From positions 1-15,588 of the forward strand of contig CAYRDY010000050.1 in NCBI GenBank assembly GCA_964423195.1: 15,588 nt of DNA, written 5' to 3'. This DNA is from CAKRHR01 sp964423195. GTDB lineage: Bacteria; Bacillota; Clostridia; Lachnospirales; Lachnospiraceae. Below are positions 6,938-14,405 of this stretch, one piece after another. The number at the start of each line of letters is the position of its first letter. The stretch's first letter is position 1. The notes under the pieces were generated by a model. That model was not told where the DNA came from and ran no database searches. It saw only the letters and a program-made list of their open reading frames with translations. A program made the translations under genes and the position numbers.

Positions 6938-8191
6938 TCTGATGGATTCGCTGTGAAACAGGCGGGTGCACTCTATCCGCCCATCCTTGATCATAATCAT
7001 CATCTCATGCAGAAGATAGCGGAAGCCATTGCCCTCAAAATTGAAACTGTAATGCTTTGTCCCCTTCTGATTTAAAAATCTGGCCTCGAAATAGCCGGTA
7101 TTCCACCACTCGCCGTCCAGCACCACCCGACCCTCGCGGCCGATGATATTCATGCGGTTCTCGATCGCCACGCCTGATCCGGCCTCCAGCACCGCGACCG
7201 CGCTCGGATAATTCATCGTCACCGCGCGGTAAATGACCCTGTCGCCGTCCCGCACGCAGTGATTGGTCAGCCCGCTGTATTTCTGTCCCAAAATTTTGAC
7301 GGCCGCGCAGATCGGATAAATCATCATATCACTGCGCGGTCTATGTTTGTCATCATCGCGGACAGCGCACTGGATCGCCGCCACATCGCCGATCAGACCG
7401 CCCTGCAGCAGCCAGACCAGCTGATTGAAAGCGCGCAGATAAACCATCGGTATTTTTTCGAGCAGAAACCGTCCCTTGGCCGTCGCCAGCTCAAACAGGC
7501 CGCGCAGTTCATCGGAGCTCGATGTGACCGGCGCCTCGCAGATCACGTATTTCCCCGCCTCAAGCGCCCTCCGGCAGTAGTCTGCCCGGTCCGACGCGCA
7601 TTTGACATAGATTATATCATTGCCCTCCAGAAAGGCATCCCAGTCATCATATGAAGCAGCCATCGGATATTTTTTCGCAAAATCATTTGCCAGAGATATA
7701 TTTTCCGAGTAGACATCCCGCACATGGATGCCGCTGACATACTTCGCCTCCTCGGTCATGCCGCCGTCATCCAGATCGTCTGTCACAATGCCGATACAGT
7801 AAATTTTGTCCCGCTCATTGCGCAGCTGGGTGCTGGAAATATTTTTCGTCCTCTCCAGATACACCACATGGCAGTAATTTTCCAGATAATCAAATTTTCC
7901 GTACCAGTCCGACCCCAAAACCAGCGTGTCGATCCCATAGTGCAGAATATCATTCAGCTTCTGCCCCTGGTATTCCTCGACAATGATCTCATCGGCAAAT
8001 CCGGTCTTTCTGACATTTTCTATCCTTGTCAGCAGGTTGTCCTGGACGTTGAGCTTGCCGCGCTCGATGTCGAAACTCTCGCTGGTCACACCGACGATCA
8101 GATAATCGCCCAGCGCCCTCGCGCGCTTTAGGATGTTGTAGTGTCCCTGATGAAACAGGTCAAATGTCCCATAAGTTATAATCTTTTTCAC
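6875..8191 (-). CDS. Glycerol-3-phosphate cytidylyltransferase-like / Gfo-Idh-MocA-like fusion
   Basis: The protein is 438 aa from a GTG start at 8191, chosen because AAGGAG lies 7 nt upstream and the match to the family begins at once (KKIITYGTFDLFHQGHYNIL); the open frame extends to 8257 without another good site. Residues 1-130 are a TagD-like cytidylyltransferase with the HxGH motif (His14-Gln-Gly-His17) and ISSTQLR (118-124), which should activate a polyol phosphate with CTP. Residues 130-438 resemble a Gfo/Idh/MocA oxidoreductase (ALEAGKYVICEAP, 209-221). The usual Glu-Lys-Pro is Glu219-Ala220-Pro221, and the expected N-terminal glycine loop is replaced by GIVTDDLDDGG, so redox activity is doubtful. 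A synthase pairing a polyol-forming dehydrogenase with its cytidylyltransferase would make sense, by analogy to bifunctional CDP-ribitol enzymes of different families. It precedes two LicD-family genes, which use CDP donors. Confidence 0.85.
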   Translation of the reverse strand: MKKIITYGTFDLFHQGHYNILKRARALGDYLIVGVTSESFDIERGKLNVQDNLLTRIENVRKTGFADEIIVEEYQGQKLNDILHYGIDTLVLGSDWYGKFDYLENYCHVVYLERTKNISSTQLRNERDKIYCIGIVTDDLDDGGMTEEAKYVSGIHVRDVYSENISLANDFAKKYPMAASYDDWDAFLEGNDIIYVKCASDRADYCRRALEAGKYVICEAPVTSSSDELRGLFELATAKGRFLLEKIPMVYLRAFNQLVWLLQGGLIGDVAAIQCAVRDDDKHRPRSDMMIYPICAAVKILGQKYSGLTNHCVRDGDRVIYRAVTMNYPSAVAVLEAGSGVAIENRMNIIGREGRVVLDGEWWNTGYFEARFLNQKGTKHYSFNFEGNGFRYLLHEMMIMIKDGRIECTRLFHSESIRMLEILELIDSGKQMLETPNA

Positions 8192-8305
8192 AATACGGCT
8201 CCTTGCCTTTTTTATATGAAAGCCCCTGCAAACAGCCATGCGCGCTGTCCTGTGCACGACGTGGCCTATCTCTTCGCGGTGTTGCCCTGCGCGTGGCGGA
8301 GTGTG

Positions 8306-9043
8306 TTATCTCGCCGCCAGTCGTCGCTGCATATAGTCGTGCGCGCTGTCTTCAAACGCATCATCCAGCGCCCGCAGTTCGATGTCCGGATATCTCCGAC
8401 GCAGCGCCGTCTCTAAAATGTGGTCGGCAAGCCGCGGGTTTTTCGGCAACAGCGGGCCGTGGCTGTAGGTCGCGAAAACATTTTTATATCGGGCACCCTC
8501 TGTGCCATCCTCCCCGTTGTTGCCGTAACCGGCGAGGACTTTGCCCATCGGGCGCACGCCCGCGCCGAGATAAGTCTTCCCCGAATGATTCTCAAATCCG
8601 ACCACCGTCAGGCCGCCGTCCTCCGCGCCGCACTGATACATCATGTTGCCGATCATGCGGTCTCTGCATCCAACGGTGTAGAGATCGAGCGCGCCGATAA
8701 AATCGCACTGCTGTCCGTCCCACGTCTTATAATAATTGCCGAGCATCTGATAGCCGCCGCAGATGGCCAGGAAAACTTTCTCATCCTCCACGGCCGCCCG
8801 GATCTGTGCGGCTTTGCCCGACGCCAGGTCTTGGAGCAGTACTTCCTGCTCAAAATCCTGGCCGCCGCCGATAAAAAACAGATCAAAGTCATCAATGTCC
8901 AGCCTGTCACCCACGGATATACCGGTCACCTCCGTGCGGATGCCGCGCCACTGCATGCGCCGCTCCATACAGATGATATTTCCCCGGTCGCCGTAGAGAT
9001 TCAAAATATCCGGATAGAGATGACATATTCTTAATTCATACAT
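8306..9043 (-). CDS. gatD: Lipid II isoglutaminyl synthase, glutaminase subunit GatD
   Basis: The protein has 245 aa, the usual size. It is a class I glutamine amidotransferase that hydrolyses glutamine and passes ammonia to MurT, which amidates the alpha-carboxyl of D-Glu in the peptidoglycan stem of lipid II. The N-terminus LRICHLYPDILNLYGDRGN is characteristic of GatD. The nucleophile is Cys95 in AICGGYQMLG, the catalytic His is His195 in YSHGPLLPKNP, and FENHSGKTYLG (150-160) is also family-typical. The ATG at 9043 is preferred over the upstream ATG at 9064 because it gives the standard N-terminus and follows CAGGA. It begins 11 bp after the murT stop, the usual murT-gatD arrangement. A 114-bp spacer without a clear terminator separates it from the fusion gene downstream. 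Confidence 0.95.
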   Translation of the reverse strand: MYELRICHLYPDILNLYGDRGNIICMERRMQWRGIRTEVTGISVGDRLDIDDFDLFFIGGGQDFEQEVLLQDLASGKAAQIRAAVEDEKVFLAICGGYQMLGNYYKTWDGQQCDFIGALDLYTVGCRDRMIGNMMYQCGAEDGGLTVVGFENHSGKTYLGAGVRPMGKVLAGYGNNGEDGTEGARYKNVFATYSHGPLLPKNPRLADHILETALRRRYPDIELRALDDAFEDSAHDYMQRRLAAR

Positions 9044-9054
9044 TTTCCTGTGCC

Positions 9055-10730
9055 CTACTCCCAAAACTCCTTAAAACCGTAAGTTTTGCTAAAAATCTCG
9101 CGGATGTCCAGCATCGCCGTGTAGGTCGGCATGATATACACCGGAACCTTTCCCTGCCCCGCCGGCCGCGTGCCGGTCGTTTCCATCTCCGTGCCGCCCG
9201 GCTGCGCGCCAGTCATTTCTGCCTCCGTGCCGCCCGGCTGCGCGCCGGTCGTTTCTGCCTCCGTGCCGGCCGGCTGCGCGCCGGCACTTCGCAGCGCCGT
9301 CTGCCCGACAGCCTCACGAATCAGTTCTCCGTAATCCCTGAACACNNNNNNNNNNNNNNNNNNNNNNNNNNNNNNNNNNNNNNNNNNNNNNNNNNNNNNN
9401 NNNNNNNNNNNNNNNNNNNNNNNNNNNNNNNNNNNNNNNNNNNNNGCAGCGCCGTCTGCCCGACAGCCTCACGAATCAGTTCTCCGTAATCCCTGAACAC
9501 CCTGATTTTTCCCTGAGGCAGCCCCGCGTACTTAAAGCGCAGCGCCATATCATCCGCCCGCAGTCCAGCCACCCAGATGCCGGCGAGCATCTCCGAGACA
9601 TCGCTCAGCTTCTCAAAATCCACGTCCCAGATCCAAGAAATGTCGGTGCCGTCCGCATATCGGTCATTGAGCGCCACCACAAAGAGCGCAGGTGACGTCA
9701 GGTTGCTCAAAAAATTCAATACCTGATTGCAGCCCGCCGGATTCTTGATCAGTATCATCCGCAGATCCGTCCCGTCAATGGTAAACTTCTCCATCCGCCC
9801 GAAGCCGCACTCAAAACTGCCAAGCGCGTTCACGATGATGTGATGCTCAAGGCCGAGGACATATCCCGCCGCCGACGCTGCGGCTGCGTTATAAATATTA
9901 TAGCCGCCCGGCAGATTGATGACCGCCGTATATTTTTTTCCGCCGAGCCTCAAAAGAATCGTGGAGCCCTCCGCCGTACTCTCGATCACCCTTTCCACCG
10001 CCACATCGGCCGGCGGCCGGTGAAATCCGCAGTTCGGACAGCGGAATCCGCCCAGATGCCCGTAGGTCACATAGTCGTAGACATACTCGGTCTTGCATTT
10101 GATACAGTACGGGGCGTCTGACATCTCCTCCACCCGATTTTTATAGATCTCGCTCTCCACGCCGTAAAACACGACCCTGTTTTCCACCTCATCCCTGATC
10201 GAGACGGACAGCGAGTCATCCGCGTTGAGGCAGACCACCGCGCTCGGCGAATTCCTGATTCCGGCCAGAATACTGTTCAGCGTGTGCGTGACCTCGCCGT
10301 AGCGGTCAAGCTGATCCCTGAAAATATTGGTCACGACCACGCATCTGGCGTTCAGATACTGGCTGACCGTCTTAAACGCCGCCTCGTCGCATTCGACTAA
10401 GGCATACGGATATTTATTTTTGCCGCCAAGCGTCGAATTCATGGCAAACTCCGCGGTAATGCCGCTCAGCATATTCGCCCCCGATTTGTTGGCAAAATAC
10501 CGGCAGCCGGAATCCGCCAGGCACTTCTCGATCATGCGCGAGGTCGTGGTCTTTCCGTTCGTGCCCGTGACCACGATCGCGGTCACATTCCGAGCCAGCA
10601 CACCGAGGAGCTTCGGCTCAATGGCCAGCGCGATGCGCCCCGGCATATTGGTGCCGCCCCGACCCAGGCACCTGAGTACAGTTCTTGATAATTTACATGC
10701 AGTCACTGCCAAAAATGTCCTGATTTTCAT
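9055..10730 (-). CDS. murT: Lipid II isoglutaminyl synthase, Mur ligase subunit MurT (interrupted by an assembly gap)
   Basis: MurT is the ATP-dependent Mur-ligase-like partner of GatD. The ATP-binding loop VTGTNGKTTT is at residues 54-63, with LVECDEAAF (111-119) and a four-Cys zinc ribbon (Cys209, 212, 231, 234) typical of MurT. The C-terminal MurT domain includes LNDRYADGTDISWIWD (354-369) and ends PTYTAMLDIREIFSKTYGF...KEFWE. A 100-N gap splits the frame, but 55 bp on each side are identical and in register. Merging the two copies restores one open frame of about 506 aa, so the gene is probably intact. Just before the C-terminal segment lies an unusual 12-aa repeat insert (GAQPGGTEAEMT type). 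The start is 6 bp after the cca stop and has only a weak ribosome binding site, so coupled translation is likely. Confidence 0.93.
9157..9286. repeat. 36-bp minisatellite inside murT, about 3.6 copies
   Basis: Full units occupy 9193-9228 and 9229-9264 and differ at very few positions. A diverged unit is at 9157-9192 and a partial one at 9265-9286. The period is a multiple of three, so each copy adds 12 residues (GAQPxGTExExT) to MurT near its C-terminus. Copy number could change without breaking the frame. The assembly gap starts 60 bp away, so the copy number in this sequence may not be reliable. Confidence 0.85.
9291..9500. repeat. Duplicated 55-bp ends flanking the assembly gap
   Basis: Positions 9291-9345 and 9446-9500 are identical over 55 bp, and both encode the same MurT segment (FRDYGELIREAVGQTAL). 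They are the two contig ends meeting at the N run. An exact 55-bp overlap of this kind is what k-mer assembly leaves when contigs are joined without merging, so this is most likely one genomic copy. Confidence 0.85.
9346..9445. other. Assembly gap of 100 N
   Basis: Exactly 100 unknown bases, a conventional placeholder for a gap of unknown size. The identical flanks indicate that nothing may be missing here. Confidence 0.97.
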
Positions 10731-10736
10731 CGTCGA

Positions 10737-12110
10737 TTACTTTCTGAAAAATGCTTCCTTCTCGTCAAATATGGTCGGATCATCCCGCACCTGAAGTGCC
10801 AGCGCCAGCAGGCGCTCTCTCGTATTCAGGCTCTGATCGTCGATCACCATTTCGAGCAGCCGATCAAGCACAGCGCCGAGCAGCGGCCCCGGACGGATAC
10901 CCGCCCCGATCAGATCCCGCCCGTCAACAGCCAGGTTTTTGAGTTCAAAGCACTGATTCTGCGCGATGATCCGCTCATAAATCCTTCGCTTTTCTTCCAG
11001 GAGTCTTAGCTTCTCCGGCACCACCGCCGGATTCTTAGCCTTCACGTCCGCCGTCTGTACCTTGATAAAATCATCGAAAATGTCCCGCCCCACGCGGTTG
11101 AGCGCACGGCGCACATCGATCTCATCCGCCAGATACTTCAGTCCATGCCACCGGATCAGGCGTATCACAAGGCTCGACGTGTGATTGTCAAATTTCAGAC
11201 GCCTCAATATTTTCTCCGCGATCGCGGCACTGACTTCCGGATGGCGATAAAAAATATCCCTTCCGTCTGCCGTCGTCTTTTTCACCGCCGGCTTGCCAAA
11301 ATCATGCATCAACATGGTCAGTCGCATGACGGTTGTCGGCTCCGATGCCTCCAGCGCTTTTAATGTATGCACATCCACCGTATAGATATGATTCGGCGTA
11401 TTCTGCACCACCCCGACGATCGCGTCGTATTCCGGCATGATCACCGAGGTGATCCCCAGCTCATAAGCTCTCTGAATATAGTCCGGATGCGCCGACACAA
11501 GGAGCCTGACCAATTCCGCCTGAATGCGCTCGGCGCTGATATTCTTAAGAAGGGCGGTCTTCTCGCGGATCGCCGCCGCCGTCTCATCCTCTATCTCAAA
11601 CCCAAGCTGAGCCGAAAATCGCACCGCCCGCAAAATCCGCAGCGCGTCCTCGTCAAACCGATCGCCGGCCCTGCCCACGCAGCGGATCACATGGCGCCTC
11701 AAATCTCCAATCCCGTCAAAGAGATCGACAAGCCCCGCCGCAGGGCTGTAGGCCATCGCGTTGATCGTAAAATCGCGCCGCTTTAAATCCTCGGCCAGGC
11801 TGCGCGTAAACGTGACCTCCCTCGGATGCCGGTTGTCCTCATACGCGCCGTCCACCCGATATGTCGTCACCTCAAAATGCCGCTTCCCCAGCATGACCGT
11901 GACCGTCCCGTGCGCGATACCGGTATCCACCGTCCGACGAAAGAGCGCTTTCACCTGCCGCGGCAGCGCCGAGGTCGTAATATCCCAATCCTCAGGCTCC
12001 CTGCCCAGCAGATAATCCCGCACACAGCCGCCCACGGCGTAAGCCTCAAAGCCGTGGCCGCAGAGTGTGTCTATGATCCAACGGACATCCTGAGGAATAT
12101 TTATCTCCAT
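10737..12110 (-). CDS. cca: CCA tRNA nucleotidyltransferase with HD domain
   Basis: The protein has 457 aa. It is a class II tRNA nucleotidyltransferase that adds or repairs the 3'-CCA end of tRNAs from CTP and ATP. The head domain has GGCVRDYLLG (27-36) and the metal-binding pair Asp41-Trp-Asp43. RRDFTINAMAY (111-121), the nucleotide-selecting DEDALRILRAVRFSAQLGF (153-171) and ERIQAEL (194-200) follow. An HD phosphohydrolase-type domain begins at about 245, with His269-Asp270 in MLMHDFGKP. The ATG at 12110 is chosen over that at 12125 because GAGGTGG sits 6 nt upstream and actually overlaps the earlier ATG. It lies 73 bp after the proS stop and 6 bp before murT, so it is probably in one operon. 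A full-length single enzyme rather than a split CC-/A-adding pair is likely. Confidence 0.93.
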   Translation of the reverse strand: MEINIPQDVRWIIDTLCGHGFEAYAVGGCVRDYLLGREPEDWDITTSALPRQVKALFRRTVDTGIAHGTVTVMLGKRHFEVTTYRVDGAYEDNRHPREVTFTRSLAEDLKRRDFTINAMAYSPAAGLVDLFDGIGDLRRHVIRCVGRAGDRFDEDALRILRAVRFSAQLGFEIEDETAAAIREKTALLKNISAERIQAELVRLLVSAHPDYIQRAYELGITSVIMPEYDAIVGVVQNTPNHIYTVDVHTLKALEASEPTTVMRLTMLMHDFGKPAVKKTTADGRDIFYRHPEVSAAIAEKILRRLKFDNHTSSLVIRLIRWHGLKYLADEIDVRRALNRVGRDIFDDFIKVQTADVKAKNPAVVPEKLRLLEEKRRIYERIIAQNQCFELKNLAVDGRDLIGAGIRPGPLLGAVLDRLLEMVIDDQSLNTRERLLALALQVRDDPTIFDEKEAFFRK

Positions 12111-12183
12111 GGTCAACCACCTCATCCGATCTCCATAATCGTGCTCACTAAGTGCTCTTTTGATAGCCTATTCACTAAAGATT

Positions 12184-13617
12184 TTAATATGCCTTACCCC
12201 AGTAAACCATTGCCTTGGCCGGTCTGCCGCAGCACACGCATCGATCGGAGAGATGCTCCTGAGCAAACGGTATACATCTGGAAGTCGCCGTCGTGTCCTC
12301 CTTGATCTTCATCTCGCAGGCCTCGTCGCCGCACCACATGGCCTTGACAAAGCCCGGTTTATTCTCGATTGTGTCCTTAAATTCCTCGTAATCCCGCGCG
12401 ACAAACGTATGCGCGTCGCGGTGGACTCTGGCGCGCTCAAACATTTCCCTCTGCATCGTCTCCAGTGTCTCCCCGACTTTGCTCTCGATCTCATTCAGAG
12501 GCGCGACGATCTTCTCCCGCGTATCGCGGCGCACGATCACCGCCTGGCCGGCCTCGATATCCTTCGGGCCGATTTCCACGCGCACCGGGACGCCGCGCAT
12601 TTCCGCCTCCGAGAATTTCCAGCCCGGACTCTTGTCGCTGTCGTCCACCTTGACCTTAAACCCGCCAAGGCGCTCCCTCAGCTCATAAGCCTTGTCCAAC
12701 ACGCCCGGCTTATGCTGCGCCACCGGAATGACCATGACCTGTGTCGGCGCGATCCGCGGCGGGAGTACCAATCCGCTGTTGTCGCTGTGTACCATGATAA
12801 TCGCGCCGATGATCCGCGTGGACAGCCCCCACGAAGTCTGGTGGACATACCGCAGCTGATTGTCCCTGTCCGTGTACTGGATATTGAACGCCCTGGCAAA
12901 ACCGTCGCCAAAATTGTGGCTCGTGCCGGACTGCAGGGCCTTGCCATCATGCATCAGCGCCTCGATCGTATCTGTCGCCTCGGCGCCGGCAAAATTTTCC
13001 TTCTCGGTCTTGCGCCCACGGATCACGGGGATCGCCAGCACTTCCTCACAGAAATCGGCATAGATATTGAGCATCAACTCCGTCCTGGCCTCGGCCTCCT
13101 CCGCCGTCGCGTGGGCTGTGTGCCCCTCCTGCCACAGAAATTCCCTGGAGCGCAAAAACGGGCGCGTCTCCTTCTCCCAGCGCACCACCGAACACCACTG
13201 ATTGTAAATCCTCGGCAGATCGCGGTAAGACTGAATGTCCTTCGCGTAGAAATCGCAAAAAAGCGTCTCGGATGTCGGACGCACGCACATCCGCTCCTGC
13301 AGCGGCTCCAGACCCCCCTGCGTCACCCAGGCCACCTCCGGCGCGAAGCCCTCCACATGATCTTTCTCTTTCTGCAAAAGGCTCTCCGGAATAAAGAGCG
13401 GCAGATAGACATTTTCCACACCCGTCGCCTTAAAGCGGACATCCAGCTCCCTCTGGATCGCCTCCCACAGCGCGTAGCCCGCCGGCTTGAGTACCATGCA
13501 TCCCTTCACACTTGTATAATCAATCAAATCCGCCTTTTTCACGACATCCGTATACCACTGGGCGAAATCCTCCTCCATCGAGGTGATCGCTTCGACCAGT
13601 TTCTTTTCCTTTGCCAT
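12184..13617 (-). CDS. proS: Prolyl-tRNA synthetase, archaeal/eukaryotic-type short form
   Basis: The protein has 477 aa. It is a class II synthetase that charges tRNA-Pro with proline in the cytoplasm. The catalytic core shows KGCMVLKPAGYALWEAI (38-54), RPTSET (113-118) and a motif 2 region RWEKETRPFLRSREFLWQEG (147-166), with GLSTRIIGAI later. A C-terminal Cys-rich zinc-binding domain has CGDEACEMK and DRCVCCGRPA, and the protein ends in Tyr as in the archaeal type. It lacks the large editing insertion of the common ~570-aa bacterial ProS. The ATG at 13617 has GGAGG 8 nt upstream; an in-frame ATG at 13650 adds 11 unsupported residues. A good promoter lies about 70 bp upstream. No T-box leader was found, though many aminoacyl-tRNA synthetase genes of Firmicutes have one. 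Confidence 0.95.
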   Translation of the reverse strand: MAKEKKLVEAITSMEEDFAQWYTDVVKKADLIDYTSVKGCMVLKPAGYALWEAIQRELDVRFKATGVENVYLPLFIPESLLQKEKDHVEGFAPEVAWVTQGGLEPLQERMCVRPTSETLFCDFYAKDIQSYRDLPRIYNQWCSVVRWEKETRPFLRSREFLWQEGHTAHATAEEAEARTELMLNIYADFCEEVLAIPVIRGRKTEKENFAGAEATDTIEALMHDGKALQSGTSHNFGDGFARAFNIQYTDRDNQLRYVHQTSWGLSTRIIGAIIMVHSDNSGLVLPPRIAPTQVMVIPVAQHKPGVLDKAYELRERLGGFKVKVDDSDKSPGWKFSEAEMRGVPVRVEIGPKDIEAGQAVIVRRDTREKIVAPLNEIESKVGETLETMQREMFERARVHRDAHTFVARDYEEFKDTIENKPGFVKAMWCGDEACEMKIKEDTTATSRCIPFAQEHLSDRCVCCGRPAKAMVYWGKAY

Positions 13618-13686
13618 ACCGTATTCCTCCAAAAATAAAACATCCGTCAATTCTTTCAGTAAAAGTCTGTCAGCCTGTTAAACTTA

Positions 13687-13715
13687 AAGATACCATAAAT
13701 GCATCTCAATTTCAA
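13687..13715 (-). promoter_or_regulatory. Probable sigma-A promoter for proS and the genes after it
   Basis: On the - strand, TTGAAA (13710-13715) and TATCTT (13687-13692) are spaced by exactly 17 bp, about 70 bp before the proS start. It lies below the csp terminator and so begins a new transcription unit. With no obvious terminator inside the run, this promoter could drive proS through the ThDP-enzyme gene. Confidence 0.55.
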
Positions 13716-13783
13716 GGCAAACTTCCATGCCCCGCAAGCGGCGCGACACCATGGATATAAACTGATTGCTCCGCACTTCACGG

Positions 13784-13880
13784 TCTCCGCTTCGCTCCGG
13801 TCGGTGCTAAACGTGCGCCACTGGCGCACAGCTCTCCGCTCCGCTCCGGTCGGTGCTAAACGTGCGCCACTGGCGCACAG
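13784..13880. repeat. 48-bp tandem repeat (two copies) with internal palindrome
   Basis: Positions 13784-13831 and 13833-13880 are 48-bp copies with one mismatch and a 49-bp period. Each contains GTGCGCCA-C-TGGCGCAC, an inverted repeat with 8-bp arms around one base. They lie between the csp terminator and the proS promoter and are not coding. They resemble GC-rich intergenic repeats, but are not the same unit as the array at 1-168. Confidence 0.8.
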
Positions 13881-13898
13881 CACCCCGCCCGAACCGCG

Positions 13899-13934
13899 AA
13901 AAAAAGGACTATCCGCCGCATCCGCGGATAATCC
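13899..13934 (-). terminator. Rho-independent terminator of csp
   Basis: Read on the - strand, GGATTATCCGC and GCGGATAGTCC pair over 11 bp (one G-T) around a 7-nt loop (13906-13934), followed by seven T residues (13899-13905). It lies about 125 bp downstream of the csp stop and points away from it. Confidence 0.85.
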
Positions 13935-13937
13935 TCC

Positions 13938-13967
13938 AAAAAACCCTGCGCACCGCACGCGGCGCAG
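13938..13967 (-). terminator. Second, weaker terminator-like hairpin for csp
   Basis: On the - strand, CTGCG and CGCAG arms (13963-13967 with 13946-13950), extended by a short CCG/CGG inner stem, are followed by six T residues (13938-13943). It immediately precedes the stronger hairpin, giving a tandem terminator. Confidence 0.45.
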
Positions 13968-14059
13968 ACGCATGAATAAAATGTGCCGCCCCGCAACCGT
14001 GGTGTGCGCGCATTAAATTTATAATTGATATGACAGAAAAAAGGCACTGGATGATATGA

Positions 14060-14260
14060 TCATATTTTCACAACGTTTATCGCCTGAGGTCCCTTCTCGC
14101 CGTTTACCACCTCGTACTCAACAGCCTGGCCCTCCTCAAGTGATTTAAACCCCTCCATCTTCAGACCCGTATAATGCACGAATACATCCTGGCCGCTCTC
14201 ATCGGAAATAAAGCCATATCCCTTTTGGTTGTTAAACCACTTCACTGTACCTTTGTTCAT
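14060..14260 (-). CDS. Cold shock protein, CspA family
   Basis: The protein has 66 aa, the normal length. It is a single OB-fold that binds single-stranded RNA and DNA and acts as an RNA chaperone in the cytoplasm. The RNP1 motif KGYGFI (13-18) and RNP2 motif VFVHY (26-30) are intact, and it starts with the family-typical MNKGTVKWFN. The ATG at 14260 has GGAGG 7 nt upstream; the frame stays open to 14341 but that part overlaps the promoter. It is flanked by its own promoter and terminators, so it is a single-gene unit. The leader is short (about 45 nt), unlike the long thermosensing leader of E. coli cspA. Confidence 0.95.
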   Translation of the reverse strand: MNKGTVKWFNNQKGYGFISDESGQDVFVHYTGLKMEGFKSLEEGQAVEYEVVNGEKGPQAINVVKI

Positions 14261-14312
14261 TTTGCTTCCTCCAAATTCAATAAAATCTACATGAAAGCCA
14301 TGTATCAGGCTA

Positions 14313-14341
14313 AATATACAGCAGTGGCCAATCTGTGTCAA
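14313..14341 (-). promoter_or_regulatory. Consensus sigma-A promoter of csp
   Basis: On the - strand there is a perfect TTGACA (14336-14341), a 17-bp spacer and TATATT (14313-14318), about 50 bp before the csp start. Upstream of the -35 box lie two direct copies of TTTTCCGAAG on the + strand (14348-14357 and 14372-14381), possibly a regulator site. Confidence 0.8.
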
Positions 14342-14405
14342 GCGTCATTTTCCGAAGCAATAAACCGGTTGTTTTCCGAAGAATAATGGCATTCATCTCT
14401 TGCCC

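Noticed and set aside
5705..7075. 456-aa + strand open frame opposite the LicD gene
   Set aside because: It is antisense to well-supported LicD and fusion genes, has no recognisable domain and no ribosome binding site; a shadow of GC-biased codon use.
8192..8305. Promoter or terminator in the gatD-fusion spacer
   Set aside because: No convincing hairpin with T-run and no correctly spaced -35/-10 pair was found; only the ribosome binding site of the fusion gene is supported.
9055..10730. murT as a frameshifted or split pseudogene
   Set aside because: The break is an N gap with identical in-register flanks; merging them gives a full-length frame.
12160..13638. 492-aa + strand open frame opposite proS
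   Set aside because: It is fully antisense to an unmistakable prolyl-tRNA synthetase, with His/Arg/Leu-rich composition typical of a shadow frame.
13617..13780. T-box riboswitch ahead of proS
   Set aside because: No T-box consensus or antiterminator/terminator pair was seen; the leader from the predicted promoter is too short.
13656..14016. Overlapping open frames of about 105 aa on both strands in the csp-proS intergenic region
   Set aside because: They run through the 48-bp repeats and the csp terminator, have Arg-rich low-complexity translations and no ribosome binding sites.
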